From positions 1 through 64,000 of the forward strand of contig JACPQM010000072.1 in the NCBI GenBank assembly GCA_016190505.1: a stretch of DNA of 64,000 nt, given 5' to 3'. This DNA comes from Chloroflexota bacterium. GTDB lineage: Bacteria; Chloroflexota; Dehalococcoidia; JACPQK01. Positions 1 to 10,239 of this stretch are shown here, piece after piece. The translations under genes and the position numbers were made by a program. Below the pieces are notes generated by a model. The model had not been told where the DNA came from, made no database searches, and saw nothing but the letters and a program-made list of their open reading frames with translations. Numbering within the stretch: the first letter of the stretch is position 1; the number at the start of each line of letters is the position of its first letter.

Positions 1-196
1 CAATTCATTGCGCCCCCCCCGCGCACGGCATTGCGCCTGGGCAAATAATGGCGTGCCCGCCGGCAGACGTGGGCGCGATAAATCGCGCCCCTACGGTTCG
101 GTCGGTCAAACCTGCGGCGCCCATTTCTTCACAAGCTCTGAGCGAGTGCAGCGACCGAAGAACCCGTAGGCCGCTTAGGTTGTCCGGCCAGTGCTG

Positions 197-2941
197 CTAT
201 GGCTGCGTCCACAGGGCGTAGTACTTGGCCAGCACCGCCTCCGCCTGGCGGGCACGAACGCCAGTGGACTGGTACAACGGGGTGTCAATCATTGAGTAGT
301 CCCACGACAGTATCCCGGCGACCCAGAGGCGGCTTTCCAGCGCCTGGAAGATCGCCTCCAGCCGTCTGGCCTGCGCCTCGGCTCCGGTCGGCGACGGGTC
401 ACCCGGCACCGGGGGGAGATGGACGGTGTAGAAGAGAACAGGCTTGCCCCAGCGGCGGTGGATCGGGTCTACCTTCTCCACGAAAAGCGCATCGTAGGCA
501 GCCTTCCACTCGTCTACGGTCGCGTCATACGGCAGATCCGGCTGGCCAGTGTCGAAGGTGGTCACGCCCACGAGATCGGCAAGGCCGGGGAAATCGAAGT
601 CCTGTCTGCCGCCACTCACTATCAGCTTGCCGTGGAACACCCCACGCACCTTCTGTATAAGGGCTCCCACCTTCTTGTCGAACTCCACCGAGTATCCTGT
701 GCCGTCATCCCCACCAGCGTAGACGTGGAAACAGTAGCCCGGCACCAGCATGGCGTCGGCGGCGATTTCCTGGGCCACGGCGGCGTTCCACATCCAGAGC
801 CTCTCCGCCTCAACCAGCCATGCTTCCAACCAGTCCCGCGACTGGGTACGGCACACCGCCTGGAGTCCCCCGGGAAGCATCTCCATGTTGAACTGCGGCC
901 CCAGGACCACCTTGAGGCCTTTCTCCCGGGCAAGGCGGGCCTGGGAGATGATATCCTCCCTGGGGGTAAGCACGGAGGGGGCTTTGACCCGCCTCGATTC
1001 CACCACCGGGGGGTCCAACTGCCCGAAGTGCCACACCGAGGAGACCACCACCCACCCGCCGTTGTGGGCCTTGATGCGATCGAAGGTTCGCGACGACAGT
1101 CTCAGAAACGCGTCGGCCCACCAGTCGGGGGTGTAAACTCCCGTGATGAAGTCCAGGCGCTTTGCCTGGGGACCGCTCGGCTGGTCGGACCACCCGGTGA
1201 CCCAATCATTGACCTCCTGGTCCCGGAGCTTGACGGTCAGGCCGAAACTACGCTCCGACCGGCTCACCGGAGCCGCCCGGTCGTACCAGTAGCTCACGGT
1301 TTCCCCGCCTGGTAGCTGTACGCTGGCGTGATATGCCCAGGGATTTCCCGGTTCCTGGGTCATAGCTACGCCCGATCGCAGGTCAGAGTGTTCTCCCACC
1401 AGTCTTATGCTGGCATCCCGAGGAGTTGACGGCGGTACTGTGACGCGAAAGGTGACCTCAGCGGGCTGACCGGGAGCAACAGCGAGTGCGGTGGGGGTCC
1501 ACTTCCAGCGCTCCACCCGGTCCTCGACGACGGCGTCGGCGATGGGGTATACCAGCGTGCGCGTCCCATCCTCGCCCAGTCCGTCGGAGCCGTCCGCGCC
1601 CAGGTTGTCATCGCCCAGGACGTACCTATGCGGCTCTTGCTCGCCGGGAAAGCCGTACAGGAAGATAGTCCACTCGTAAGATCCCGTCCGGGTCATCCAG
1701 TGGCTGGGGCCGGCATTGAACACAACGGGCGTATCCGGAGGAGAATTCGGAGGCACTGCGACGCGTAGTGTCACACGGACGGCGCCGCCCCCGGGCCGCC
1801 ACGTGGCCACTCTGTCCTGCCGCACGGGGGATGATGGGTCCACAAGGAAGCTGCGGTAGACGAATCCGGTCTCGGCGCCGTATTCTCGGCCACGGCTGGA
1901 GGAGCCGATGGAGTAGAAGTACTGCACGTAGGTCCCCCCGTGCAGCCGCAGCGTGACGCGGGCGCGCCCGGCTCCCACCCGCTCCAGCTTGGGCAGCAAC
2001 AAGTGGCCGGCCATGATGGGCATGTTGGGTTGCACCCCAGGGCGGGCGCCCAACTGGAAGACACTGCCCGCCAGGCTTATCTCGGCATCTGCGGGAGTAT
2101 TCTCCGGCAAGGCGACATCGAAGGTCACATCCACCGGCGGCGCGGCCTGCATCTCAATCCTGACCTCGGCCACGCCACCGGCGGTCACCTCAGCCGTTGT
2201 GGCCGCTGGCCGGTAGTCGCCCAGGTTGCGGTGGGCGGTGACTCGCTGGACACCGGCGGCAACGCCTTCCAGCTTGAACCGCCCGTCGTAATCGCTGGCG
2301 ATGTGGATGCCAGCTATGGAGATATTCGTGTCCATGAGCGGGGACCCGGTAGCGCCGTCGAGAACAATGCCGTGGACGGCGCCGGTGGGGGCCAGCGCCC
2401 GCAAATCGTTCCAGGTGTCCACCGTGTCCCGGACTTCGGCCAGGCCAGGCTCCACGAACAAGTAGCGGCTCTCTATGCTTATGCTCTTGCCGGACGCCTC
2501 TCGCGTCTCCTTGAACTTGCTCCACTCCTTCGCATCCCACCGGTCGTACACATAGCGGACCAGCGCCCCTTCCTCCACCGACACCCTGGCCGACCAGATG
2601 CCGCTGCCCTCCGGCTTCATAGGCGTATGCTGTTCCTCGTTCCATGCCCAATCATCGAAAGGCAGCACCGTGACGTAGACAGTCTCCCCTGGCGGCGTGT
2701 TCTCCGGCACTTTGACTCTGAAGTCTACCTCCCGGACCGGGAGCGACACTGGACTGGTCGCCGGGGCCAGCGTGGGTGGCGGCGTCGGGGTAGGCAACGG
2801 CGCCGGAACCGTCGGCGGCCTGATGGGAGAGGGTGGCCCCGGCGACGGAGCGGGGGTAGGGGTCCGTCCCGGCTGAGCACAGGCAGCCGTCACAAGAGCC
2901 GCCATCAGGAGGAGACCGCACCACCGCAGAAAACGGCTCAC
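197..2941 (-). CDS. Lipoprotein with about four CBM20-like (starch-binding-like) repeats, a carboxypeptidase-regulatory-like insert and a C-terminal TIM-barrel-like (GH113/DUF4434-like) domain
   Basis: Lipobox-like LVTAACAQ signal; repeated motif V.FRV.VPENTPPG..V / LPENTPADAEISLAG / VPPNSPPDTPVVFNAG / VPPSTPRDASIRLVG; C-terminal region DFITGVYTPDWW...GLKVVLGPQFN. Confidence 0.6.
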   Translation of the reverse strand: MSRFLRWCGLLLMAALVTAACAQPGRTPTPAPSPGPPSPIRPPTVPAPLPTPTPPPTLAPATSPVSLPVREVDFRVKVPENTPPGETVYVTVLPFDDWAWNEEQHTPMKPEGSGIWSARVSVEEGALVRYVYDRWDAKEWSKFKETREASGKSISIESRYLFVEPGLAEVRDTVDTWNDLRALAPTGAVHGIVLDGATGSPLMDTNISIAGIHIASDYDGRFKLEGVAAGVQRVTAHRNLGDYRPAATTAEVTAGGVAEVRIEMQAAPPVDVTFDVALPENTPADAEISLAGSVFQLGARPGVQPNMPIMAGHLLLPKLERVGAGRARVTLRLHGGTYVQYFYSIGSSSRGREYGAETGFVYRSFLVDPSSPVRQDRVATWRPGGGAVRVTLRVAVPPNSPPDTPVVFNAGPSHWMTRTGSYEWTIFLYGFPGEQEPHRYVLGDDNLGADGSDGLGEDGTRTLVYPIADAVVEDRVERWKWTPTALAVAPGQPAEVTFRVTVPPSTPRDASIRLVGEHSDLRSGVAMTQEPGNPWAYHASVQLPGGETVSYWYDRAAPVSRSERSFGLTVKLRDQEVNDWVTGWSDQPSGPQAKRLDFITGVYTPDWWADAFLRLSSRTFDRIKAHNGGWVVVSSVWHFGQLDPPVVESRRVKAPSVLTPREDIISQARLAREKGLKVVLGPQFNMEMLPGGLQAVCRTQSRDWLEAWLVEAERLWMWNAAVAQEIAADAMLVPGYCFHVYAGGDDGTGYSVEFDKKVGALIQKVRGVFHGKLIVSGGRQDFDFPGLADLVGVTTFDTGQPDLPYDATVDEWKAAYDALFVEKVDPIHRRWGKPVLFYTVHLPPVPGDPSPTGAEAQARRLEAIFQALESRLWVAGILSWDYSMIDTPLYQSTGVRARQAEAVLAKYYALWTQP

Positions 2942-3038
2942 GGTGACTGATTATGGTAGGACACCCAAAACCTTGTCAAATACCTTTTCCCCCCGTTATC
3001 ATGGTCTCATAGCTCAGGAGAAGAGTGGGGGGCTGACC

Positions 3039-4331
3039 ATGGCCAACATGTCCAAGATACTGGCGATCATCCTGGCGGGCGGCCAAGGGGAACGGATGAG
3101 CATCCTCACCCTGGTCAGGGCAAAACCGGCAGTCACCTTCGCCGCCAAGTACCGCATGATTGACTTCACCCTGAGCAACTGTGTCAACTCCGGCATCTAC
3201 CGGGTGGCAGTCATCACCCAGTACCGCCCTCGCTCTCTGAACGACCATCTAGGTATAGGCCGTCCCTGGGACCTGGACCGACAAGAGGGTGGGCTGCGGC
3301 TGTTTCAGCCGTACACCGGGCGTCCCGGATCTGACCGATACCTGGGGACTGCTGACGCCGTCTATCAGAACCTGTACTATGTCCAGGAGCAGAAGGTGGA
3401 CCAGGTGCTGGTCCTGGCCGGAGACCATGTCTACAAGCAGGACTATAATGCCCTGGTGGAAACCCACGCGCACCACAATGCAGACGTGACCGTGGCAGTG
3501 ACCCAGGTCCCCATCTTCGAGGCTTCCCGCTTCGGCATCATGACCGTGGACAACGATGGCCGTGTGGTCGGATTCACAGAGAAGCCGCCACAGCCCAAGA
3601 GCAACCTGGTGTCCATGGGTATCTACCTGTTTAACAAAGAGCCCCTCATCCACTGTTTGATGGAGGACGCTGCCGACCCCAACTCTCCCCATGACTTCGG
3701 TCGCTCCGTGCTCCCCAGGATGATCGGCCACCACCGGGTGTTCGCCCACCCCTTCTCTGGCTACTGGCGGGACGTGGGCACTGTACAGGCTTATTGGGAG
3801 ACCCATATGGACCTGCTCAAGGACCCTCCACCGGTGGACTTCTACGACAACTGGGTGATCCACACCAGAAGCGAGGAGCGGGCGCCGGCCAGGCTGTGCG
3901 GGAACGCCTCCGTCGAGGAGAGCCTCGTCTCCCACGGCTGTATTATCGAGGGCCGCGTGGAGCGCTCGGTGCTCTCCCCCGGGGTGCGGGTGGCGCCCGG
4001 TGCGGTGGTGCGCGAGTCCATAGTCATGGTGGACGGGTACATCGGGCCGAACGCCGTAGTTGACCACGCCATCCTCGACAAGCGCGTAGTGGTTGCCGAG
4101 GGCTGCAAGGTGGGCTGGGGCGAGGACTTCACTCCCAACCAGGAGGAACCGGCTTTGCTCGAAAGTGGCATCACACTGGTGGGCAAGGGCGCCCAGCTTC
4201 CGCCCGGGGCGCGCATCGGGCGCAACTGCAAGGTCTTCCCGTACACCACGGAGGCGGACTTCACCTCCCTGGACGTGCCTAGTGGACAGTCGGTCCATCG
4301 CAAGTCGGCCCCCACCCCATTCATGGTGTAG
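3039..4331 (+). CDS. glgC: Glucose-1-phosphate adenylyltransferase
   Basis: ILAIILAGGQGERMSILTLVRAKPAVTFAAKYRMIDFTLSNCVNSGI; start moved to internal ATG preceding MANMSK. Confidence 0.93.
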   Translation: MANMSKILAIILAGGQGERMSILTLVRAKPAVTFAAKYRMIDFTLSNCVNSGIYRVAVITQYRPRSLNDHLGIGRPWDLDRQEGGLRLFQPYTGRPGSDRYLGTADAVYQNLYYVQEQKVDQVLVLAGDHVYKQDYNALVETHAHHNADVTVAVTQVPIFEASRFGIMTVDNDGRVVGFTEKPPQPKSNLVSMGIYLFNKEPLIHCLMEDAADPNSPHDFGRSVLPRMIGHHRVFAHPFSGYWRDVGTVQAYWETHMDLLKDPPPVDFYDNWVIHTRSEERAPARLCGNASVEESLVSHGCIIEGRVERSVLSPGVRVAPGAVVRESIVMVDGYIGPNAVVDHAILDKRVVVAEGCKVGWGEDFTPNQEEPALLESGITLVGKGAQLPPGARIGRNCKVFPYTTEADFTSLDVPSGQSVHRKSAPTPFMV

Positions 4332-4335
4332 CACC

Positions 4336-5790
4336 ATGTCAGAAAGACCGCTACGCATTCTGTTCGCCCTCACTGAGGCTGCACCACTGGCCAAAGTGGG
4401 TGGCCTGGCTGATGTGGCCGGCTCCCTGCCCCAGGCCCTGCTCCGCCGTGGCCATGATGTGCGTCTGATCATGCCCCGGTATGCCTCTATCCCTGCCGAG
4501 CAGTACCCCATCCTGGGAAACGGCTTGGCTGTCCCCATAATGGGCCGGCAGGAGCCGGCGTCCCTGCGGCAGGCCACGCTCAACGGGGGCGTGCCCGTGT
4601 ACCTGGTAGACAACGCGATGTACTTCCAGCGCCAGCAGGTCTACGGGGAGCCCGACGACCTGGAGCGGTTCACCTTCTTCTCTCAGAGCGTCCTCGAGGC
4701 ATTGAAACAGGTGGGCTGGCAGCCCGACATCGTGCACGGGCACGACTGGCATGTCGGCCTGGTGATAGCCCTCATGGCCTGGGGCCGGGCAACGGGCAGC
4801 CCGTCTTCCCTCTGTGGCACCGTGTTCACTATCCACAACCTGGCCTATCAGGGCTGGTTTGATGGCCTGTATGCCAGCCGGGCTGGCCTGACCCCCCTGC
4901 TCCCCTCATCTCCTCCGTTGGGTAGCCTGATGGCTCTGGGCATCTACCATGCTGACGTGGTGTCCACCGTCAGCCCCACCTACGCCCGCGAGATCTTGAC
5001 TCCCCAGTACGGCGAGGGGCTGGACCCGCTGCTGCGTTCCCGGCAGGAGCGGCTGCACGGCATCATTAACGGACTGGACTACTCGCTGTTCGACCCGGCC
5101 AGCGATGCCCGCATCCCCGCCGGGTACGATGCCTCCACCATCGAGCGCAAGGCGCTGAACAAAGCTGCGCTCCAGAAGCGCATGAAGCTGGCGCAGAGCC
5201 TTGGTACTCCCCTGTTGGGCATGGTGGGCCGCCTAGCCGGACAGAAGGGGCTGGACATCCTCCCCCAGGCCGTGGAGCCACTGCTGGCCGCCGGGAAGGT
5301 CCAAATTGTGCTCCTGGGCAGCGGCGAGCCCCAGTTCCGGCCGCCCCTGGAGGCGCTGTCCGCCAGGTATCCGGACCGGGTGGCCAACGTCTTCGCCTTC
5401 GACCTGGAGATAGCGCAATGGATCTATGCGGGGGCCGACATGTTCCTCATGCCCTCGCGCTACGAGCCCTGCGGCCTGGGCCAGCTCATCGCCATGCGCT
5501 ATGGGACCATACCCGTGGTCCGCCGGACTGGTGGCCTGGCTGACAGCGTGCCCGATGCTGGCCCAGACCTGGGACAGGGCACCGGTTTCGCCTTCGACGA
5601 GTACACCCCGGGCGCCCTTCAGGGGGCGCTGGAGCGGGCTGTAGCGGCATACGCCCAGCCCAAGGCCTGGCACGGACTCCAACGGCGGGCCATGGCCGCA
5701 GACTACTCGTGGGAGGCTTCCGCCGCCCAGTACGAGCGCATGTACCGGACCGCGCTCTCCCTGGCCAGACCAGGGGCACAGGTGCCGTGA
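4336..5790 (+). CDS. glgA: Glycogen/starch synthase (ADP-glucose type)
   Basis: RILFALTEAAPLAKVGGLADVAGSLPQAL; C-terminal SRYEPCGLGQLIAMRYGTIPVVRRTGGL. Confidence 0.95.
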   Translation: MSERPLRILFALTEAAPLAKVGGLADVAGSLPQALLRRGHDVRLIMPRYASIPAEQYPILGNGLAVPIMGRQEPASLRQATLNGGVPVYLVDNAMYFQRQQVYGEPDDLERFTFFSQSVLEALKQVGWQPDIVHGHDWHVGLVIALMAWGRATGSPSSLCGTVFTIHNLAYQGWFDGLYASRAGLTPLLPSSPPLGSLMALGIYHADVVSTVSPTYAREILTPQYGEGLDPLLRSRQERLHGIINGLDYSLFDPASDARIPAGYDASTIERKALNKAALQKRMKLAQSLGTPLLGMVGRLAGQKGLDILPQAVEPLLAAGKVQIVLLGSGEPQFRPPLEALSARYPDRVANVFAFDLEIAQWIYAGADMFLMPSRYEPCGLGQLIAMRYGTIPVVRRTGGLADSVPDAGPDLGQGTGFAFDEYTPGALQGALERAVAAYAQPKAWHGLQRRAMAADYSWEASAAQYERMYRTALSLARPGAQVP

Positions 5791-6740
5791 GTCCGGCCCC
5801 GCTATTCGTCGGGGCTGACCTGGGTGGCACCAAGATCAGCGCCGTCCTGGCCAACGCTAGCGGGAAGGTGGTGCGCCGCGAGTACCGCACCACGCTGGCC
5901 GACGGCGGACAGCGCGTGGTCGTGTCCCGTCTGGTCGAGGCCATCCGGCAGGTGACGGGCAAGGAGGCCATTTCAGCGGTTGGCATCGCCGCCGCCGGCC
6001 TGTGCACTCGAGATGGCGTAGTCACCACCTCACCCAATCTACCCGGCTGGAAAGATGTGCCCTTGCGTGACCTCGTCCAGGCCGAGTTGGACATGCCCAC
6101 GTACCTGGGCAACGACGCCAACGCAGCGGCCCTGGGGGAGCACTACTTCGGTGCCGGGCGCGGCGTCCGCGACATGGCATACGTGACCATCAGCACCGGC
6201 ATCGGCGGCGGGATCATCGCCAACGGGCAACTGGTGACCGGGACCTCGGGCACGGCAGGCGAGGTCGGGCACATGGTCATTGACCCTGACGGTCCGCAGT
6301 GCCCCTGCGGACAGCGGGGTTGCTGGGAGGCGCTGGCCTCGGGCACGGCGATTGCCCGGGCGGCGGCGGCCCGCCTGCAGGCGGGTGAGCCCTCAAGCCT
6401 GAGATCGGGCGCCTCGCTCACCCCGACCGCAGCCGACGTGGCCGCCGCCGCCCGCGCCGGCGACCGCATGGCCCAAGACGTGCTTCACCAGGCCAGTTGC
6501 TACCTGGGTATTGGCCTGGTCAACCTGGTCCACATTCTCAACCCCGAGCTTATCGTCCTGGGCGGTGGCGTCTCCCAAATAGGGGAGCCGCTGATCGGCC
6601 CGGCGCGCCAGTACGTCCTGGAGCACGCCTTCGCGGTGCCAGCACGCGCGGTGCGCATCGTTACCGCCGGGCTGGGCCAGGACAGCGGCCCCCTGGGCGC
6701 CGTGGCCCTCATCCTCCACGAACGGCGGGCGGAAGCTTAG
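5787..6740 (+). CDS. ROK family protein / glucokinase
   Basis: FVGADLGGTKISAVL, CPCGQRGCWEALASG zinc motif; GTG start overlaps glgA stop (GTGA). Confidence 0.9.
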   Translation: MSPAPLFVGADLGGTKISAVLANASGKVVRREYRTTLADGGQRVVVSRLVEAIRQVTGKEAISAVGIAAAGLCTRDGVVTTSPNLPGWKDVPLRDLVQAELDMPTYLGNDANAAALGEHYFGAGRGVRDMAYVTISTGIGGGIIANGQLVTGTSGTAGEVGHMVIDPDGPQCPCGQRGCWEALASGTAIARAAAARLQAGEPSSLRSGASLTPTAADVAAAARAGDRMAQDVLHQASCYLGIGLVNLVHILNPELIVLGGGVSQIGEPLIGPARQYVLEHAFAVPARAVRIVTAGLGQDSGPLGAVALILHERRAEA

Positions 6741-6748
6741 CCCTTTTC

Positions 6749-7660
6749 TTAGGGATTCCCCAATCCACGGTACCACTCCATGATCTCGCTGCCAGTAGCC
6801 CACCACACGCGGCTGTGATGGCGGATGTAGCCCAGGGCCAGCTCAAGGTACCGGGAGCGATATGGCTGCCCGGTGAGGAATGGGTGTAGAGCGATGGCCA
6901 TGACCTTGCCCCGCTGGGCACCCTCCTCATAGAGCACGTCAAACTGGTCCACGATGTTCTGGTGGAACTGCTGCGGCGACATATGGAACGTCAAGAAGGA
7001 GCCCATGTCGTTCAGCTCCACCGTGTAGGGGACGGAGTAGATGGTCTTCCTCCCCACCTTCATTGGGTATGGCTCGTCGTCATTGCACCAGTCGGCGACG
7101 TAACCGATGCCGGCCCCGGCCAGCAAGTCGAGGGTGTGGAAGTTCTCCGTGAGGCCCGGGCTCAGCCAGCCTCGCGGCCTTTCCCCCACTGCCTTAGAGA
7201 TAGTCTCCATGGTCTCGGCGATGACCTGGCGCTCCGCCTCCAGGGGAAGCCCCCGCAGGCTGCGAGAGTTGGTGATGCCATGGCCCATGAACTCCCAGCC
7301 CCGCTTCTTGCCCTGGGCCAGAATGGCCGGATATTGCTGGCACACCGCCGAGTTGAGGGCTACCGTGGCCCGTATTCCTAGCCGGTCCAGCATGTCCATA
7401 AGGCGCCAGATGCCCACGCGCGCCCCGTACTCCAGCCAGGCGAAGTTACGCACGTCGGGCACCGGCTTATCGGGAGACGGCGGAGGCAGCGGCGCGGGCA
7501 AGTCGTACTGGTAGTGCTCCACGTTGATGATGACCCACACCGCGACCTGCGCATCGTCTGGCCACGCAATAGGCGGCCGCTCGATGATGGGGACATAGGG
7601 ATAAGGCAAGGAGCCGGCGGCTGCCTGGCTTTCCCTGTCGGACCTTTTCCTGGCGGGCAT
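6749..7660 (-). CDS. Polysaccharide deacetylase family protein
   Basis: Hydrolase fold with WEFMGHGITNSRSL, GWLSPGLTENFHTLDLLAGAGIGYVADWCNDDEPY. Confidence 0.85.
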   Translation of the reverse strand: MPARKRSDRESQAAAGSLPYPYVPIIERPPIAWPDDAQVAVWVIINVEHYQYDLPAPLPPPSPDKPVPDVRNFAWLEYGARVGIWRLMDMLDRLGIRATVALNSAVCQQYPAILAQGKKRGWEFMGHGITNSRSLRGLPLEAERQVIAETMETISKAVGERPRGWLSPGLTENFHTLDLLAGAGIGYVADWCNDDEPYPMKVGRKTIYSVPYTVELNDMGSFLTFHMSPQQFHQNIVDQFDVLYEEGAQRGKVMAIALHPFLTGQPYRSRYLELALGYIRHHSRVWWATGSEIMEWYRGLGNP

Positions 7661-7676
7661 GGTCTGCCTCCGGAGC

Positions 7677-8174
7677 CTACATCCCTACCAGGGCCCTGAC
7701 CTTCTGGAACTGGTCGGGGAGGAGGCCCAGGACCACGGGCGCGGCCTTGAGGACCACAGGGGCCAGCCTGGAGTCGGCCACGGCCTCGTCCAGATTGAAG
7801 AAAGGATAGGCGGCTGCCAGGGAGATGACCGTGCCCAGGAGCAGGGCAGCCAGGGCTAACCCCAGTACGCCCCCGGCCAAGGTGTCCGCCCAGCCCAGAA
7901 AGACCAGGGACACGATCTTCCTCAGGACCCGGCCTACGATGTTAGCCCCGATAATCACTCCCACAAGAATGGCGGCAAAGCCCAACCAGTTGGCCCAGGC
8001 GGTGGGAACGTAGTCCGTAAGGATCTCGCCCAGAGCCGCGGAGTACACTCGGGCCAACATCAGCCCCACGATCACACCCACCACCAGGGCAGCGGCACGA
8101 ATGAGCCCCATACGCAATCCAAAGAGCAGAGCTACCAGGGCACCCACCACAATGACTATGTCCAACCAGTTCAT
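7677..8174 (-). CDS. CvpA family membrane protein
   Basis: NWLDIVIVVGALVALLFGLRMGLIRAAALVVGVIVG, multiple TM segments. Confidence 0.85.
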   Translation of the reverse strand: MNWLDIVIVVGALVALLFGLRMGLIRAAALVVGVIVGLMLARVYSAALGEILTDYVPTAWANWLGFAAILVGVIIGANIVGRVLRKIVSLVFLGWADTLAGGVLGLALAALLLGTVISLAAAYPFFNLDEAVADSRLAPVVLKAAPVVLGLLPDQFQKVRALVGM

Positions 8175-8361
8175 GTTCCCTCCTTTCCTGTTCAGGAACG
8201 AAAGACACCAGGATTGTAGGCGTTACCCGTCAGCAAGTAAAGGCATGGGGCGGGCCGGGCCGGGCCGTGGACCAGCAGTCACAACCCAGTGGCGTAACGA
8301 CGCACATACCTGCCATTATGGGCCTGATTACGGCGGTTGGCCCGGGCCTCCCTAAACGCCG

Positions 8362-8390
8362 TTGACAACAAGCATTGTCAATGATAGCAT
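8362..8390 (+). promoter_or_regulatory. Sigma70-like promoter (TTGACA-17-TAGCAT) with overlapping inverted repeat TTGACAA-N6-TTGTCAA
   Basis: Read directly; 7-bp perfect arms overlap the -35 box upstream of the ABC binding-protein gene. Confidence 0.6.
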
Positions 8391-8473
8391 CACCCATCAT
8401 GCCACAGGGCCTTCGAATAGCCGGCGGGCGTGCCACCGGCGTTCCGGCCTCGAACTCCGAACAGGAGGATACC

Positions 8474-10159
8474 ATGCTCAAAGGCAACAAGAGCGCGTTG
8501 TGGGTAGGTGTCATGGTGCTGCTGCTGGCGGCCTGTGGCCCGGCGGCCACTCCGTCGCCCGCACCCGAAGCCACGGTGCCGCGTGCCCAGGCTACCGCCA
8601 CGCCACGTCCCACGGCGGCGCCCGAGACCTCGGGAAGCGCGCAGCCTAAATACGGGGGCGTCCTGCGCACTGTCGGTCCGACCGGGTCGAGCTGGGACCC
8701 GTTCATAAGCCGGTTCCAGGACCCGCAAATAGCGATGTCCTTCATCCACACCAAGCTCTCGGTCATGAGCCTGGCCGAGAAGCAGTGCACCTTCTGGCCC
8801 AATAGCCCCCAGCTCGGCGAAAGCTGGTCCTGGGTGAATGACTCTACCCTGGACCTGAAAGTCCGCCCTGGCGTCAAGTTCCAGAACCTGCCCCCCATGA
8901 ACGGGCGTGAACTGACCGCTGCCGACGTGGCCTACACCGTCAACGAGCAGTGGAAGAAGAAGGCGGGTATTGCTCCCTCCGTCGTGCTCATTGACCGGGC
9001 TGAGGCAGTGGATAAGTACACCGCCCGCTTCTACCTGAAACAGCCCTTCCCCTTGATCACCGACAAGATTGACGGGGTCTACTTCGCCTGGATAATCGGG
9101 CCAGAGATGTTTGCCGGCGGCGCTGTTCAGAAGGGTGAACAGAACATAGGGCTGGGGCCGTTCATGTTCAAGAGCCATACCCCTGGGGTCAAGACCGAGT
9201 TCAAGCGGAACCCGGACTTCTTCCGCACCGGTCTGCCCTACCTGGACGGGGTTGAAATGCTGGTAATGGACGACGTAGCCCTGCAAGTGGCCGCCCTGCG
9301 GGCGGGCAAGCTGGACTGGCTGTACGTGCTGACGCCCTTCTTGAACGTGGAGCTGGAGAGCACCATGCCCAAGCTCAAGGTAGCCGACTGCCCCGGGCCT
9401 CCCTCAGGCTATGCCCTGTATATGCTCTACGGCAAGCCCCCCTTCGATGACATCCGAGTACGCCGGGCCATATCCATGGCCCTGGACCGCAAGGGGGTGG
9501 CCGAGAAGGTGATGCAGGGCAAGGGAATCGTGCTCTACAGCAGCGTATTTACCACCTACCCTGAGGCATTAAAACTGGAGGACTATCCACCGGAGGTGCG
9601 CCAGTGGCTGGAATACAACCCCCAGCGCGCCCGGCAACTCATGGCCGAGGCTGGCTACCCCGACGGGTTCAGGACTGCTATGTACACCCAAAACATCCAG
9701 CCTGAGCGTAACCATACAGAGACGGCCTCTGCGCTGTTGGCCGACATCGGCATAAGGGCGGACATTAAGATGCTCACCGCTACCGAGTACAACGAACAGA
9801 TCTATGGCGGCAAGTTCCAGGAAGGCATAGCCGTCGCCCGGGCGGGCTCCGGGGATGTCCACACAAACCTCTACGACCCCTACCATAGCTCCGCTATCCC
9901 CGCCCGCAACCGGGCGCGCATCGTTGACCCGAAGCTGGACAAGATGCTGGACGAATATACCATGGAGAAGGACCCCAACCGCCGCAAGGAGCTAGCCCGG
10001 CAGATACAGATATATACCGTGGACCAGGCCTACCTGGTCTTCTTCCCCCGGGAGATTACCGGGGCCTACGCCATGCCCTGGGTGAAGAACCTGTACTATC
10101 GCGGCGCCGACGTCCGCTCCCAGGGCGACTATCTCTTCCGGGTGTGGCTGGACAAATAG
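8474..10159 (+). CDS. ABC transporter substrate-binding protein (peptide/DppA-like family 5)
   Basis: Lipobox LLLAACGPAATPS; YGGVLRTVGPTGSSWDPF; DDIRVRRAISMALDRKGVAEKV. Confidence 0.93.
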   Translation: MLKGNKSALWVGVMVLLLAACGPAATPSPAPEATVPRAQATATPRPTAAPETSGSAQPKYGGVLRTVGPTGSSWDPFISRFQDPQIAMSFIHTKLSVMSLAEKQCTFWPNSPQLGESWSWVNDSTLDLKVRPGVKFQNLPPMNGRELTAADVAYTVNEQWKKKAGIAPSVVLIDRAEAVDKYTARFYLKQPFPLITDKIDGVYFAWIIGPEMFAGGAVQKGEQNIGLGPFMFKSHTPGVKTEFKRNPDFFRTGLPYLDGVEMLVMDDVALQVAALRAGKLDWLYVLTPFLNVELESTMPKLKVADCPGPPSGYALYMLYGKPPFDDIRVRRAISMALDRKGVAEKVMQGKGIVLYSSVFTTYPEALKLEDYPPEVRQWLEYNPQRARQLMAEAGYPDGFRTAMYTQNIQPERNHTETASALLADIGIRADIKMLTATEYNEQIYGGKFQEGIAVARAGSGDVHTNLYDPYHSSAIPARNRARIVDPKLDKMLDEYTMEKDPNRRKELARQIQIYTVDQAYLVFFPREITGAYAMPWVKNLYYRGADVRSQGDYLFRVWLDK

Positions 10160-10160
10160 C

Positions 10161-10222
10161 CCCAGGCTTCAGCCTGGGCTTGGCAGTGGAGGTGAAACAT
10201 AGCCCCGGCCTTCAGGCCGGGG
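10161..10222. repeat. Two hairpins with TTCA loops (CCCAGGC-TTCA-GCCTGGG and CCCCGGCC-TTCA-GGCCGGGG)
   Basis: Perfect arms read directly at 10161-10178 and 10203-10222, in the intergenic space. Confidence 0.7.
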
Positions 10223-10239
10223 TATCGGGAGGTGGACCT

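Noticed and set aside
3249-4613. 454-aa minus-strand ORF opposite glgC/glgA
   Set aside because: Antisense artefact overlapping two clear genes.
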